DNA of 64,000 nt from Mycolicibacterium gilvum. Its GTDB lineage: Bacteria > Actinomycetota > Actinomycetes > Mycobacteriales > Mycobacteriaceae. The stretch covers positions 1,302,001-1,366,000 of the forward strand of contig NZ_UGQM01000001.1 of the NCBI RefSeq assembly GCF_900454025.1, read 5' to 3'. The number at the start of each line of letters is the position of its first letter. Positions within the stretch are counted from its first letter, which is position 1. This document shows, piece by piece, positions 1 through 8,746 of this stretch. The translations under genes were made by a program, and so were the position numbers. Below the pieces are notes generated by a model. It did not search any database and had not been told where the DNA came from. It was given only the letters and a program-made list of their open reading frames with translations.

Positions 1-602
1 TCGGCACCGTGGTGACGGTGGCGCATGCCGGCACAGGCTCACCCCGAGGGGCCGGCGACCATTTCGTCGTCCTCGCCGACGGACTGCAGCGTATCGGCGA
101 GGTCACCGCGGACCTGATCCGCTTCACCGATGCCCGCGCCGGGGCCGAGATACCCGCGGTGTCCGCCGACATCGTCGGCGCGCTACCGGTGGTCACGTCG
201 CTACCGGTGGCGACGTATCCGGATCGTGCAGATGTCACCACGGCCTCCGTCGTGTGCGCGACATGGGCGCCAACGGCCGGCGGACATGGTTCCCGCACCG
301 AACTTCTCACAGGCCCGAAGCTGCCACCGGCGCCGCGGCCCATCGTGGTCGCGCCGGGTCGGGAGGTTGCCGTGCCGCCCGGACGGAGCCTGTACGTCCG
401 GGCGGTCGGACTGACCGGTGGTGACCACAGCGGCGGATGGTTGTTCCTCGTCACCGACGCGGCGATCATGTTCGGCATCCGCGATGCCGACGCCGCCGCC
501 GCGCTCGGCCTGGTGGGCGCGGGGGTGCCGGCTCCCTGGCCGGTGCTCGCGACGGTGCCCCGCGGACCCGAACTCAGCCGTGACGCCGCGACCGGGCGAT
601 GA
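1..602 (+). CDS. eccB4: EccB4, ESX-4 core membrane component (C-terminal part)
   Basis: The reading frame is open at the left edge, so only the C-terminal ~200 residues are present. It fits the periplasmic part of EccB, a core inner-membrane component of type VII secretion. It has the family's late pattern: a 'TDAAIMFGI' segment, then a proline-rich 'GVPAPWPVLATVPRGPELS' stretch just before the C-terminus. The last 29 bases overlap the 3' end of the convergent mycP4. Assignment to ESX-4 rests on the neighbours: mycP4, eccD4, eccC4, a secretion-associated protein, esxU and esxT follow in the standard mycobacterial order. The N-terminal transmembrane helix and ATPase region lie outside the window. 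Confidence 0.85.
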   Translation, partial: GTVVTVAHAGTGSPRGAGDHFVVLADGLQRIGEVTADLIRFTDARAGAEIPAVSADIVGALPVVTSLPVATYPDRADVTTASVVCATWAPTAGGHGSRTELLTGPKLPPAPRPIVVAPGREVAVPPGRSLYVRAVGLTGGDHSGGWLFLVTDAAIMFGIRDADAAAALGLVGAGVPAPWPVLATVPRGPELSRDAATGR

Positions 603-1887
603 CGGCCGAAACCAGTGCGACACAGACGGTCAGCGCGACACAGATGAGTGCGCCCCGCACCGCGGTGGCGCCCTGTCGCTGCACCCTGGCCGGTGCCGGC
701 GTTGGTGCGTCGACCGGCGGCGCGGCCGGTAACGCCGCGGGGTGTGAACCCGGTCCGCTGACCGCGGCCAGCGCGTCGACGACGCCGTGACCGACGACGG
801 GATCCCATTCCGCCGATGACGGGCGGGCGGTGTCCTCGATGCGCTGCATCACCTGGCGCGCCGTCATCTCCGGGAAACGCGCACGCACGAGCGCCGCGAC
901 GGCGGAGACCACCGGGACGGCGTAGCTCGTCCCCGTGAGGGCCGCATCCGACGGCGACCGGTCCGCGAGGCCGTCGCCGGTCGCGGCCAGCGACACCACC
1001 CCTTCACCGGTCGCCGCGACATCCACCCACGGTCCGGCGAGGCTGAAGTCCGACGGCGAACCGTCGGTGCCCACCGACCCCACGGTGAGCACGTAGTCGT
1101 CGTACCAGGCCGGGCTGGCCACCGTGCGCACCTGGTCGGCGGCACCGACGTCCCGGGGATTGGGATCCTGGCACTGGCCGGGCCCCCCGACGTTGCCCGC
1201 TGCGGTCACCACGACGACGTTCTTGGCCTCGACCGCGTAGGACAGCGCGGCGCCGAGTGTCCTGTCGTCGAGACCGGCGGCAACGGGCAGACACGCCACC
1301 GTCGAGATGTTGATAACCGTGGCGCCAAGATCGGCCGCGGTGCGCACCGCGGCGGCCAGCGTCTCGACATCGCCGACACCACTGCCGCCCGGATCGTCCA
1401 CGGCACGGAACTTGTTGCTGGACTGCCTGATCGACAGCAGCGACACGTCGGGTGCGATCCCGGTGAAGCCGCCGGGATCCGCAGCGTCGGGACTCGCGCC
1501 GATGATGCCGGCGACGAGGGTGCCGTGGCCGTCGCAGTCGTCGGTGCCGTCACGGTGGGAGACATAGTCACCCCCGGGGACGAGGTGGGGCAACCTGCGA
1601 TGGCGGGCCGTCCCGGTGTCGATCACCGCGACCGTCTGCCCGGCACCGCGTGTCAGCGCCCACACCGTCGGCAGGTCCATCCCGGCGAGCTGGCCGGGGG
1701 CGGAGCCGGCCGCGGGGGGAGCGGCCACGCAGTCGGTGAACTGGACCGTCGGTTGTGCGGGCGCGGGAGGGCCTGCGGTGGGGAGCCTGAGCGTGTCGAC
1801 GGGGGGAGGGCCGATCGCCCCGGCGGTGGGCGTGGTGTGCATCAGCGCGATCGCCGTCACCGCCGCCACCCGCCACGTCCGCGTCAC
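574..1887 (-). CDS. mycP4: MycP4, membrane-anchored subtilisin-like protease (mycosin)
   Basis: This is a 437-residue S8 serine protease. The catalytic triad is visible: Asp90 in 'VAVIDTGT', His121 in 'DGHGTLVAGI' and Ser321 in 'LTGTSYAVP'. The oxyanion Asn is in 'TAAGN' near residue 232. An N-terminal hydrophobic signal (residues 1-24, ending TAGA) and a C-terminal helix followed by RSRRHG anchor it, as in other mycosins. Mycosins stabilise the type VII membrane complex and can cleave substrates. The start is GTG at 1887, which overlaps the eccD4 stop as GTGA, so the two are translationally coupled. Reading further upstream in this frame only runs through eccD4 in the wrong frame. Confidence 0.93.
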   Translation of the reverse strand: MTRTWRVAAVTAIALMHTTPTAGAIGPPPVDTLRLPTAGPPAPAQPTVQFTDCVAAPPAAGSAPGQLAGMDLPTVWALTRGAGQTVAVIDTGTARHRRLPHLVPGGDYVSHRDGTDDCDGHGTLVAGIIGASPDAADPGGFTGIAPDVSLLSIRQSSNKFRAVDDPGGSGVGDVETLAAAVRTAADLGATVINISTVACLPVAAGLDDRTLGAALSYAVEAKNVVVVTAAGNVGGPGQCQDPNPRDVGAADQVRTVASPAWYDDYVLTVGSVGTDGSPSDFSLAGPWVDVAATGEGVVSLAATGDGLADRSPSDAALTGTSYAVPVVSAVAALVRARFPEMTARQVMQRIEDTARPSSAEWDPVVGHGVVDALAAVSGPGSHPAALPAAPPVDAPTPAPARVQRQGATAVRGALICVALTVCVALVSAVIARSRRHG

Positions 1888-3188
1888 AGCAGGCTCGCAT
1901 CGCGAACCAGCCCGTAGACGCCGGACACCCAGAACGCCAACGGGATCACCGCCGCCAGCGCGACGTACTCGAGAACCTGGATCCCGTGACGCAGTGCCGG
2001 GTTCGACGGTTCGGGCCGCCCCGCCCGCAGCGCGCCGGCGACACATCCGCCCGCCACCGCGACGCTGAGCCAGAACGCCTGTGCCGGTGCGGCGTCGGCG
2101 ACGGCCGGCACCGCCGCGGCGCACGCGATGAAGCCCGACGTGCCCAGCCAGAGCCGACGCACGCCGTCGGCGTGGGAGTTGCGGCGCAGGATCAGGACCA
2201 CCCCCACCGCTACGCAGAGGCCCGCACACAGACCGGCGGAGGCGCCCGAGACGATCGTCGCCGCCGCGACCACGACGGCGCCCAGCGCCGCCGAGGACGA
2301 CCACCCCGCGACCAGAGCCGTCAGCAGGGTGTGTGCCGCGGCAGCCTCCTCGCCGTCGACGGCCGGGCGCGAAGGGCCCAGGCGCGCAAGCGCAATGGTG
2401 ATCCGTGGTGAGACGGCCAGACCCGCCAGGGACAGGACCACCAGGACTGCCCCCGCGGTCGTGAGCCGTGGTGCGGCGAGGTGGCTGAGCGCCGCGGCGG
2501 CCGTGACGGCGCTCGCCACCGCGCAGAACGCCGGCAAGTCCGCCGCGCCGGGACACATCCTCGCCAGGAGCGTGGACATCGCCAGCGCCGACGCCGCGGC
2601 CAACAGGGTCGCCGCGGGCCACGCCGCCGCTGGTACCGCGAGAAGGCCTGTCGCGGTGGCGAATACCACCGCGGCAGTGTTCAGCACCGCCGAAACTCGC
2701 CGATCTGCGCGTCCGAGTGCCACCGACATCGTCGCCGCGATCCCCGACAGGGCCGCGGCGCACCACAGGTGCCAGCCGCCCGGCGTCACCATCCCGGACC
2801 GGACGAGGGTCACGGCGGCCACGATGATTCCGGCGATGCACCACGGCGTCGCGCCGTGACCGGATTCCCGGTTCCCGCCGGCGAGCGCGACGGCCGTACA
2901 CGCCTCGGTCGGTGAGATCCGGGGTGAGGGCACCCGCGATGCGGTGAGCATCACCATGTCTCCGTCGCCGATGTCGTTGTCCCGCAGGGACAGCGCGGGA
3001 TTCAGCGGCGGGCCGGTGACCCGCGTCAACTGCCAGTGCTCCTGGCCGGCGGTGTCGCCGAAGATCGTGTCGACGAGTGAGGGCATCAGTTCGCCGAGCG
3101 GACACGCCGCGGGCAGGACCAGATCGACCGCGGCGGATTCGTCCGCCCCGACGACGTGGACGGTGAGCCTGCACAACGTATCCGGCAC
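1884..3188 (-). CDS. eccD4: EccD4, ESX-4 multi-pass membrane component
   Basis: This 434-residue protein has the EccD layout. A small N-terminal ubiquitin-like domain covers residues 1-90, with a 'GELMPSLVD' segment and 'WQLTRVTGPPLNPALSL'. About eleven closely packed hydrophobic segments follow, from residue ~115 to the end. EccD forms the central membrane vestibule of type VII secretion systems. It starts with GTG at 3188 and ends in a GTGA overlap with mycP4. Only 19 bases separate its start from the first possible start of divergent eccC4, so at least one promoter probably overlaps coding sequence or the eccC4 start lies further in. ESX-4 assignment is from synteny. Confidence 0.9.
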   Translation of the reverse strand: MPDTLCRLTVHVVGADESAAVDLVLPAACPLGELMPSLVDTIFGDTAGQEHWQLTRVTGPPLNPALSLRDNDIGDGDMVMLTASRVPSPRISPTEACTAVALAGGNRESGHGATPWCIAGIIVAAVTLVRSGMVTPGGWHLWCAAALSGIAATMSVALGRADRRVSAVLNTAAVVFATATGLLAVPAAAWPAATLLAAASALAMSTLLARMCPGAADLPAFCAVASAVTAAAALSHLAAPRLTTAGAVLVVLSLAGLAVSPRITIALARLGPSRPAVDGEEAAAAHTLLTALVAGWSSSAALGAVVVAAATIVSGASAGLCAGLCVAVGVVLILRRNSHADGVRRLWLGTSGFIACAAAVPAVADAAPAQAFWLSVAVAGGCVAGALRAGRPEPSNPALRHGIQVLEYVALAAVIPLAFWVSGVYGLVRDASLL

Positions 3189-3207
3189 GCTGTCAACCTA
3201 ACTCGGC

Positions 3208-6200
3208 ATGGTGACCGTGCCCTGCGGCACTTTCTCGGCCTGTGGATGGAACGGCGCCGGGGTGCCGTGCGTCTACTCCTACGTGGACGCCGGCCGGATC
3301 GTGCTCGACGCACCCCCGACCCCGCCTGCCCCGACTCACACGAATGTGCTCGCCCGGCTGATGCCGGTCGCGATGGTCGCGGCGATGGGCGGTATGACGG
3401 TGCTGTACCTGACCTCGACCGACGCGACGTCGCGCAACCCCATGTTCCTGTTCTTCCCGGCCATGATGGCGGTTTCGCTGATCGGCACGCTCGCCTACGG
3501 CAGCCGTGGTGCGGGCCGTTCCGGTGAACTGGCCGCGCAGCGCGCCGAATACCTGCGATACCTCGACACCGTGGACGGTGCGCTCGCCCGTGCCGGCGAA
3601 GATCTGCACCGGTACCTGCACGCTGCGCATCCCGCGCCCGCCGTGCTGTGGACGCTGGCCGGCACCCCCCGGATGTGGGAGCGTGCCGAGGACGACCCGG
3701 AGTTCGGCATGATCCGCATCGGGATCGGTGAGCGTGCGGGCGCGACGGCCGTGGCCGCCCCCGGATGGGTGCCCGGCGACGACGCCGACCCGGTCACGAC
3801 CGAGGCGGTCCAACGGTTGCTGGCCCACCGCGAAACGGTGGGCGACGTGCCGGTCACCCTGTCGCTGCGGTCGGTCCGGACCCTCGCGATCTGCGGCGAA
3901 CCGGCCGCCGCACGGTCGGTGGCGCGGGCCCTGCTCTGTCAGATCGCGACGCTGCACCACCCCGACACGATGTCGATCTCGGCCGCGCCGGTGACGGACT
4001 GGGACTGGCTCAAATGGCTACCGCACCAGAGGAGTTCGCAGGAGGGCCGCCACCATGTCGTCGTCGCCGACGAGGGTGTGTCCGCACGGGACGGGACCAC
4101 CCTGATCATCCTCACCGCCGGCAGCGGCGCTCCCACCGTGACCGCCGACGGGGTCCCCGTCGCGGCGGTCTGCGATCAGATGTCGGAGGCCGAGGCCGCG
4201 GCGTGTGCACGGCGGATCGCCCGTCACCGTCCCCGGCGACCGTCACGCTCGCTCAGACGTGACTGGCCCGCGCTGATGGGGATCGACGACCCCGACGCGC
4301 TCGACGTCGACGTGAGGTGGTCGCGCGATCTCGGATCGGACCTGCTGCGGGTCCCGATCGGCGTCGCCGACGACGGTTCCGTCGTCGAACTCGACATCAA
4401 GGAGGCCGCCGCCCACGGTATGGGCCCGCACGGATTGTGCGTGGGCGCCACGGGTTCGGGGAAGTCGGAGTTCCTGCGGACGCTGGTGCTCGGCATGGTC
4501 TGCGCACATCCACCCGGGCTGCTCAACCTGGTGCTGGTCGATTTCAAGGGGGGCGCGACCTTCCTCGGCCTCGAGGCCGTCCACCATGTGTCCGCGGTGA
4601 TCACCAACCTGGCCGACGAGGCGCCGCTGGTGTCACGGATGCGAGACGCCCTCTCCGGCGAGATCACCCGCAGGCAGGAGATGCTGCGGGCTGCCGGCAA
4701 CCTGACCAACATCACGCAGTACGCGCAGGCACGCGCTCGGGACGACACGCTGGCGCCCCTGCCCGCACTGCTCGTGATCGTCGACGAGTTCTCTGAACTG
4801 CTGACCCAACACCCCGATTTCAGTGAGGTGTTCGTCGCCATCGGCCGGCTGGGTCGGTCTCTGGGGATCCATCTGCTGTTGGCCACCCAGCGCCTGGACG
4901 AGGGCCGGCTACGCGGGCTGGAGACACATCTGTCCTATCGCGTGTGTCTCAAGACGTTCTCGGCCGGCGAATCGCGGGCGGTGCTCGGCGTCCCTGACGC
5001 CTACAGTCTGTCCTCACAACCGGGCGCGGCGTATCTGAAAACCGCTTCGGGTGTCCTGACAAGGTTCCAGACGGCCTACGTCTCCGGCGGGTACACGCCC
5101 GCGTCGCGACCGCGGTCGCAGCCGCTCACCGTACGACCGTTCACGTCGTCCGACCACGACGTGGCATCGGAGAGCACGGTGTCCCAGCGACCGTTGCTCG
5201 GCGCGGTGCTCACGCGACTGGCCGGCCGGGGAGCGCCGGCGCATCGGGTGTGGCTGCCACCGCTGACGTCCGCGCCGAGGCTGGCGGACCTGCTGCACGG
5301 CACCCCGGGTCGGCGACTTCAGGTGCCGATCGGAGTGGTGGACTGCCCGTTCGAGCAGCAGCAGATGCGCCATGTCGTCGACCTGTCCGGCCCAGCAGGC
5401 AATCTCGCGGTGGCCGGTGCGCCCCGGTCGGGAAAATCGACGGTGCTGTCCACCGTGATGACCGCGTTGGCCGCCACCCATGACGCCGCGGCGGTGCAGT
5501 TCTACTGCCTCGACTTCGGTGGCGGGGAACTGACAGGACTGCAGCACCTGCCCCATGTCGGCTCGGTCGCCTCGCGGCACGAGGGCGAACTGTGCCGTCG
5601 CATCGTCGCGCATGTGGAGTCCGTTGTGCGGCACCGTGAGTCGGCGACGGACGAGACGTGGAACGGCCATGTGTTCCTGGTGGTCGACGGCTGGGCGACA
5701 CTGCGCCAGGACTTCGACGGCCTGGAGCCGGCCATCACCGCGCTGGCCGGCAGGGGCCTGGCCTACGGCGTCCACGTGATGATCGCCGCATCCCGGTGGG
5801 CCGATCTCCGGCCGGCGTTGAAGGACCAGATCGGTAGCCGGATCGAGCTTCGTCTGGGCGACCCCGCGGAATCCGAGATGGACCGCAGGCGAGCCCGCGA
5901 TCTCGCCGACCGTCCGCCCGGCCGCGCGCTGACCCGTGAGGGTCGTGAGATGGCGATCGCACTGGCCGATCAGCGCCTCCCCGTCCGCCGGGACGGGCCG
6001 GGCGCAGCACCGGTCGAGCTGCTGCCCGCGCACGTCGACCGGTCGGCCATCGCGGCGCCGGTACCGCGCCGGGGAGAGGTGCTGCTGGGGCTGGGAGAGC
6101 GCGAGCTGTCTGCGGTGTCGCTCGATCTCACCGAGCATTCCCATCTGATGGTGCTGGGGGAGAACCAGTGCGGTAAGACCGCGTCGTTGCGGCTGTTGTG

Positions 6201-6759
6201 CGCCGAACTCGTTGCGGCACCGCAGGAGGCGCGTCTGGAGATCGTCGATTTCCGCAGAACCCTTCTCGGTGCCGTCGACAGTGATCGCCTCACCGGCTAC
6301 GCCGTCACCCCGGCCGCGGTGACGTCGCGCGTGGCCGCGATAACCGGGGTTCTGGCCGACAGGATGCCGGGCGAGGACGTCACGCAGCGCCAGCTCCGCG
6401 ACCGCTCCTGGTGGCACGGCCCGGAGATCTACGTCGTGATCGACGATTACGACCTGGTGGCCGGCGCGACGGGCAACCCGCTGACCCCGCTCGCCGATTT
6501 CCTCCCGCACGCCAGGGATCTCGGCCTGCACGTCGTGGTCGCCCGCCGCTCCGGCGGCGCCGCGAGGGCGATGTTCGATCCGCTGCTCGCACGGATGCGG
6601 GACATGGGTTGTGCCGGGCTGATGATGAGTGCGAACGCCGAGGACGGCGTGCTGCTCGGTGCGGTCAGGCCCGTTCGGCTGCCACCGGGGAGGGGGACGC
6701 TCATCGCCCGGGGCAGACCCGACGAGCTCATCCAGGTCGCCTGGACAGACCCGCCGTGA
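3208..6759 (+). CDS. eccC4: EccC4, ESX-4 FtsK/SpoIIIE-type ATPase
   Basis: EccC is the motor ATPase that recognises and drives type VII substrates. Two transmembrane helices lie at about residues 49-68 and 78-97. Three ATPase domains follow, with Walker A motifs GATGSGKS (~412), GAPRSGKS (~735) and GENQCGKT (~983). The matching Walker B strands are 'LLVIVDEFSE', 'VFLVVDGWA' and 'YVVIDDYD'. It is a single-chain EccC rather than a split EccCa/EccCb. The first ~30 residues from ATG 3208 are cysteine-rich and unlike the family, so a GTG start at 3262, 3283 or 3301 is quite possible. The 3' end overlaps the next gene as GTGA. Confidence 0.92.
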   Translation: MVTVPCGTFSACGWNGAGVPCVYSYVDAGRIVLDAPPTPPAPTHTNVLARLMPVAMVAAMGGMTVLYLTSTDATSRNPMFLFFPAMMAVSLIGTLAYGSRGAGRSGELAAQRAEYLRYLDTVDGALARAGEDLHRYLHAAHPAPAVLWTLAGTPRMWERAEDDPEFGMIRIGIGERAGATAVAAPGWVPGDDADPVTTEAVQRLLAHRETVGDVPVTLSLRSVRTLAICGEPAAARSVARALLCQIATLHHPDTMSISAAPVTDWDWLKWLPHQRSSQEGRHHVVVADEGVSARDGTTLIILTAGSGAPTVTADGVPVAAVCDQMSEAEAAACARRIARHRPRRPSRSLRRDWPALMGIDDPDALDVDVRWSRDLGSDLLRVPIGVADDGSVVELDIKEAAAHGMGPHGLCVGATGSGKSEFLRTLVLGMVCAHPPGLLNLVLVDFKGGATFLGLEAVHHVSAVITNLADEAPLVSRMRDALSGEITRRQEMLRAAGNLTNITQYAQARARDDTLAPLPALLVIVDEFSELLTQHPDFSEVFVAIGRLGRSLGIHLLLATQRLDEGRLRGLETHLSYRVCLKTFSAGESRAVLGVPDAYSLSSQPGAAYLKTASGVLTRFQTAYVSGGYTPASRPRSQPLTVRPFTSSDHDVASESTVSQRPLLGAVLTRLAGRGAPAHRVWLPPLTSAPRLADLLHGTPGRRLQVPIGVVDCPFEQQQMRHVVDLSGPAGNLAVAGAPRSGKSTVLSTVMTALAATHDAAAVQFYCLDFGGGELTGLQHLPHVGSVASRHEGELCRRIVAHVESVVRHRESATDETWNGHVFLVVDGWATLRQDFDGLEPAITALAGRGLAYGVHVMIAASRWADLRPALKDQIGSRIELRLGDPAESEMDRRRARDLADRPPGRALTREGREMAIALADQRLPVRRDGPGAAPVELLPAHVDRSAIAAPVPRRGEVLLGLGERELSAVSLDLTEHSHLMVLGENQCGKTASLRLLCAELVAAPQEARLEIVDFRRTLLGAVDSDRLTGYAVTPAAVTSRVAAITGVLADRMPGEDVTQRQLRDRSWWHGPEIYVVIDDYDLVAGATGNPLTPLADFLPHARDLGLHVVVARRSGGAARAMFDPLLARMRDMGCAGLMMSANAEDGVLLGAVRPVRLPPGRGTLIARGRPDELIQVAWTDPP

Positions 6760-7886
6760 CCCTCGCCGTCGTCGAGGCCGGGCCGCACACGGTGCGAGGA
6801 CCGGGCCTCGTCCCCGACAGTGCGGCGGCGGCACTGGAGTTCATCGACGATCCGATCGCACTGGTCGGCGACGAACCGGTCGACACCGTGGAGCTGTGGC
6901 GGGACGTGCTGCGCGTCGCGTCGGGCGGCGCCCGCGAGGTGGTGGTGGTCGTCCCGACATGGTGGCCGGGGCAGCGCGTCGACGTCATCGTCGCGGCCGC
7001 GACCCGTTTGCCGCCCGGGACGGTGGTGCGGCACCGCTCCGCGGTGCTCTGCGGGACCGCGTCGGCGGTGCTGGAGCTCTCCGCCGAGTACGCCGTGCTG
7101 ACGCAGCCCGACGGCGACCCGGTGGTGACGACCCGGGGGACTCCCGGGATGGCGGCGCAGCTGCAGACATCGCATACGCTGCTGATCGACACCCCTGAGG
7201 GGGTCCAGATCCTGTCGGCGGACGTCGCGGCGGATCTACGGCGAGCGGGAATCCCGTTCGTGCACAGCACCTCTGAACGGATGCGCCGGGCAGCGGCGCA
7301 GTCGGTCGCGGAGCGGGCGCCGGTCGAGGCGGGGTCGTCGCGACGCCGCGGGGGTGGACGCGCGGTCGCCGTGGTGGCCGGCATCGCGGTGACGGTCACC
7401 GCGGCGGCCGGGGGATGGGCGGCGCAGACCTTCTCGGCGGTGCCGCGCCCGCAGATGGCCACGCGCACGTTGATCGAGGGCCGGGTCGCACTGCAGGTGC
7501 CCGCCGAGTGGACGGTGGAACGCGTGACCGGGGACGCCGGTTCGGCACGGGTGCGGGTCGCCGCACCCGGCGGGTTGCCCGCACTCCACGTCACGCAGTC
7601 GCTCGGCGCGGCTACCGTCCCGCTGGCGGAGGTGGGCGAATCGCTGCGGGCGGCTTTGACATTGGAGACCGACGGGGTGTTCGTCGATTTCGATGCTGCC
7701 GGCAGCCGAGCCGGCCGTCCCGCGGTGACCTACGTCGAACGGCGTACGGCCACCCTGACGAGGTGGGCGGTGATCGTCGACGGCCCGCTGCGCATCGCCA
7801 TCGGCTGTCAGCACGAGCCCGGCAACCGTGACTCGGTCGAACAGATCTGCGCCGAGGCAGTCGGCTCTGCGCATGCCCTTCCGTGA
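6756..7886 (+). CDS. Type VII secretion-associated membrane protein (Rv3446c-like)
   Basis: This 376-residue protein sits in the place of Rv3446c, between eccC4 and esxU. The N-terminal ~190 residues form a cytosolic domain. A positively charged stretch (RRRGGGR) and a single hydrophobic helix at about residues 203-225 follow. The remaining ~150 residues form a periplasmic domain containing 'LQVPAEWTVERV'. This matches the type VII secretion-associated family found only in ESX-4-like loci. Its biochemical role is unknown. The start is GTG 6756, overlapping the eccC4 stop by four bases, which implies coupled translation. Confidence 0.8.
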   Translation: MTLAVVEAGPHTVRGPGLVPDSAAAALEFIDDPIALVGDEPVDTVELWRDVLRVASGGAREVVVVVPTWWPGQRVDVIVAAATRLPPGTVVRHRSAVLCGTASAVLELSAEYAVLTQPDGDPVVTTRGTPGMAAQLQTSHTLLIDTPEGVQILSADVAADLRRAGIPFVHSTSERMRRAAAQSVAERAPVEAGSSRRRGGGRAVAVVAGIAVTVTAAAGGWAAQTFSAVPRPQMATRTLIEGRVALQVPAEWTVERVTGDAGSARVRVAAPGGLPALHVTQSLGAATVPLAEVGESLRAALTLETDGVFVDFDAAGSRAGRPAVTYVERRTATLTRWAVIVDGPLRIAIGCQHEPGNRDSVEQICAEAVGSAHALP

Positions 7887-7976
7887 GCCGGCGCAGATCT
7901 CCGTTGCGGGGGAACCGAATCCGGGTCCGGTGCGTCCAACGTGTAGATGGCTTGAGAGTTCGAGGAAAGGAACGAC

Positions 7977-8309
7977 ATGTCCACACCGTCAGGGGCCCAC
8001 GGGTCCGCACTGGCCACCGACTTCGACCTCATGGTGTCGGTGGCGGGCAGGACCGAGGCCCGCAACGACGAGATCCGGTCGATGCTGAGCTCGTTCATCG
8101 GCGCGATGAGTAGCGTGCCTCCGTCGGTGTGGGGCGGCGTCGCCGCCGTCCGGTTCCGTGAGGTCGTCGAACGGTGGAACGCGGAGTCGGTGAAGTTGCA
8201 CTCCGCACTGCAGCGCATCGCCGAGACCATCCGCGACAACGAGCGCCTCCTGCGGGACGTGGCCGAGGGCCATTCGCAGCGCATCGCGTCCGCCGGCACC
8301 GGTCTGTAG
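7977..8309 (+). CDS. esxU: EsxU, WXG100 secreted protein
   Basis: This 110-residue WXG100-family protein has the hairpin-turn motif Trp52-Gly53-Gly54 in '[11 protein letters not shown]', between two predicted amphipathic helices. It should pair with EsxT as a helical heterodimer exported by ESX-4. The ribosome binding site AAAGGA lies 6 bases before the ATG. Only 15 bases separate it from esxT, so the two are co-transcribed. The canonical C-terminal YxxxD/E secretion signal is not evident. Confidence 0.9.
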   Translation: MSTPSGAHGSALATDFDLMVSVAGRTEARNDEIRSMLSSFIGAMSSVPPSVWGGVAAVRFREVVERWNAESVKLHSALQRIAETIRDNERLLRDVAEGHSQRIASAGTGL

Positions 8310-8324
8310 GGGAGGAGCAGTCGC

Positions 8325-8621
8325 ATGAATGAGACCCTCTCGTACGACTTCGGGGAGATCGAGTTCACGGTCCGCCAGGAGATCCATTCCACCTCAGCGC
8401 GTTTCAACGCCGCACTGGAGGACCTGCGCGCGCAGATCGCGCCGCTGCAGGCGACATGGACCCGGGAGGCCGCCGAGGCCTACCGCGTGGAGCAGGCCCG
8501 CTGGGAACAGTCCGCCGCGGCGCTCAACGACATCCTGGTCAACCTCGGCAACGCGGTCCGCGACGGCTCCGACGACGTCGCGGCGACCGACCGCAGTGCC
8601 GCCAACGCCTGGGGCGCCTGA
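8325..8621 (+). CDS. esxT: EsxT, WXG100-family partner of EsxU
   Basis: This 98-residue helical hairpin protein closely follows mycobacterial EsxT ('RQEIHSTSARFNAALEDLR'). The turn contains Trp45-Thr46-Arg47 rather than WXG, as is usual for EsxT. A GGGAGGAG ribosome binding site precedes the ATG. It is the last gene of the ESX-4 locus here and is followed by a strong hairpin. In M. tuberculosis the next gene is rplM; here about 5.7 kb of other genes intervene. Confidence 0.92.
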   Translation: MNETLSYDFGEIEFTVRQEIHSTSARFNAALEDLRAQIAPLQATWTREAAEAYRVEQARWEQSAAALNDILVNLGNAVRDGSDDVAATDRSAANAWGA

Positions 8622-8635
8622 CGCCCCGCCCCGAG

Positions 8636-8682
8636 ACTGTGCGGCCCCCGCGAGGAGGGGAGCCGAGCGGGGGCCGCACAGT
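8636..8682 (+). terminator. Terminator hairpin closing the ESX-4 operon
   Basis: Two perfectly complementary 16-base arms (8636-8651 and 8667-8682) enclose a 15-base loop 14 bases after the esxT stop. There is no T-run afterwards, which is common for mycobacterial terminators. Confidence 0.8.
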
Positions 8683-8746
8683 TCACGCCGCACGTCGGCT
8701 CGACTAGGGTGGGGGTACGTGTGATGGCGGACACAAAGGAACGCCG

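Noticed and set aside
574..3174. Very long minus-strand frame covering mycP4 and eccD4 as one gene
   Set aside because: Only the part after 1887 encodes MycP4. The upstream part is Arg/Gly-rich shadow of eccD4, which has proper membrane helices in its own frame and a GTGA junction with mycP4.
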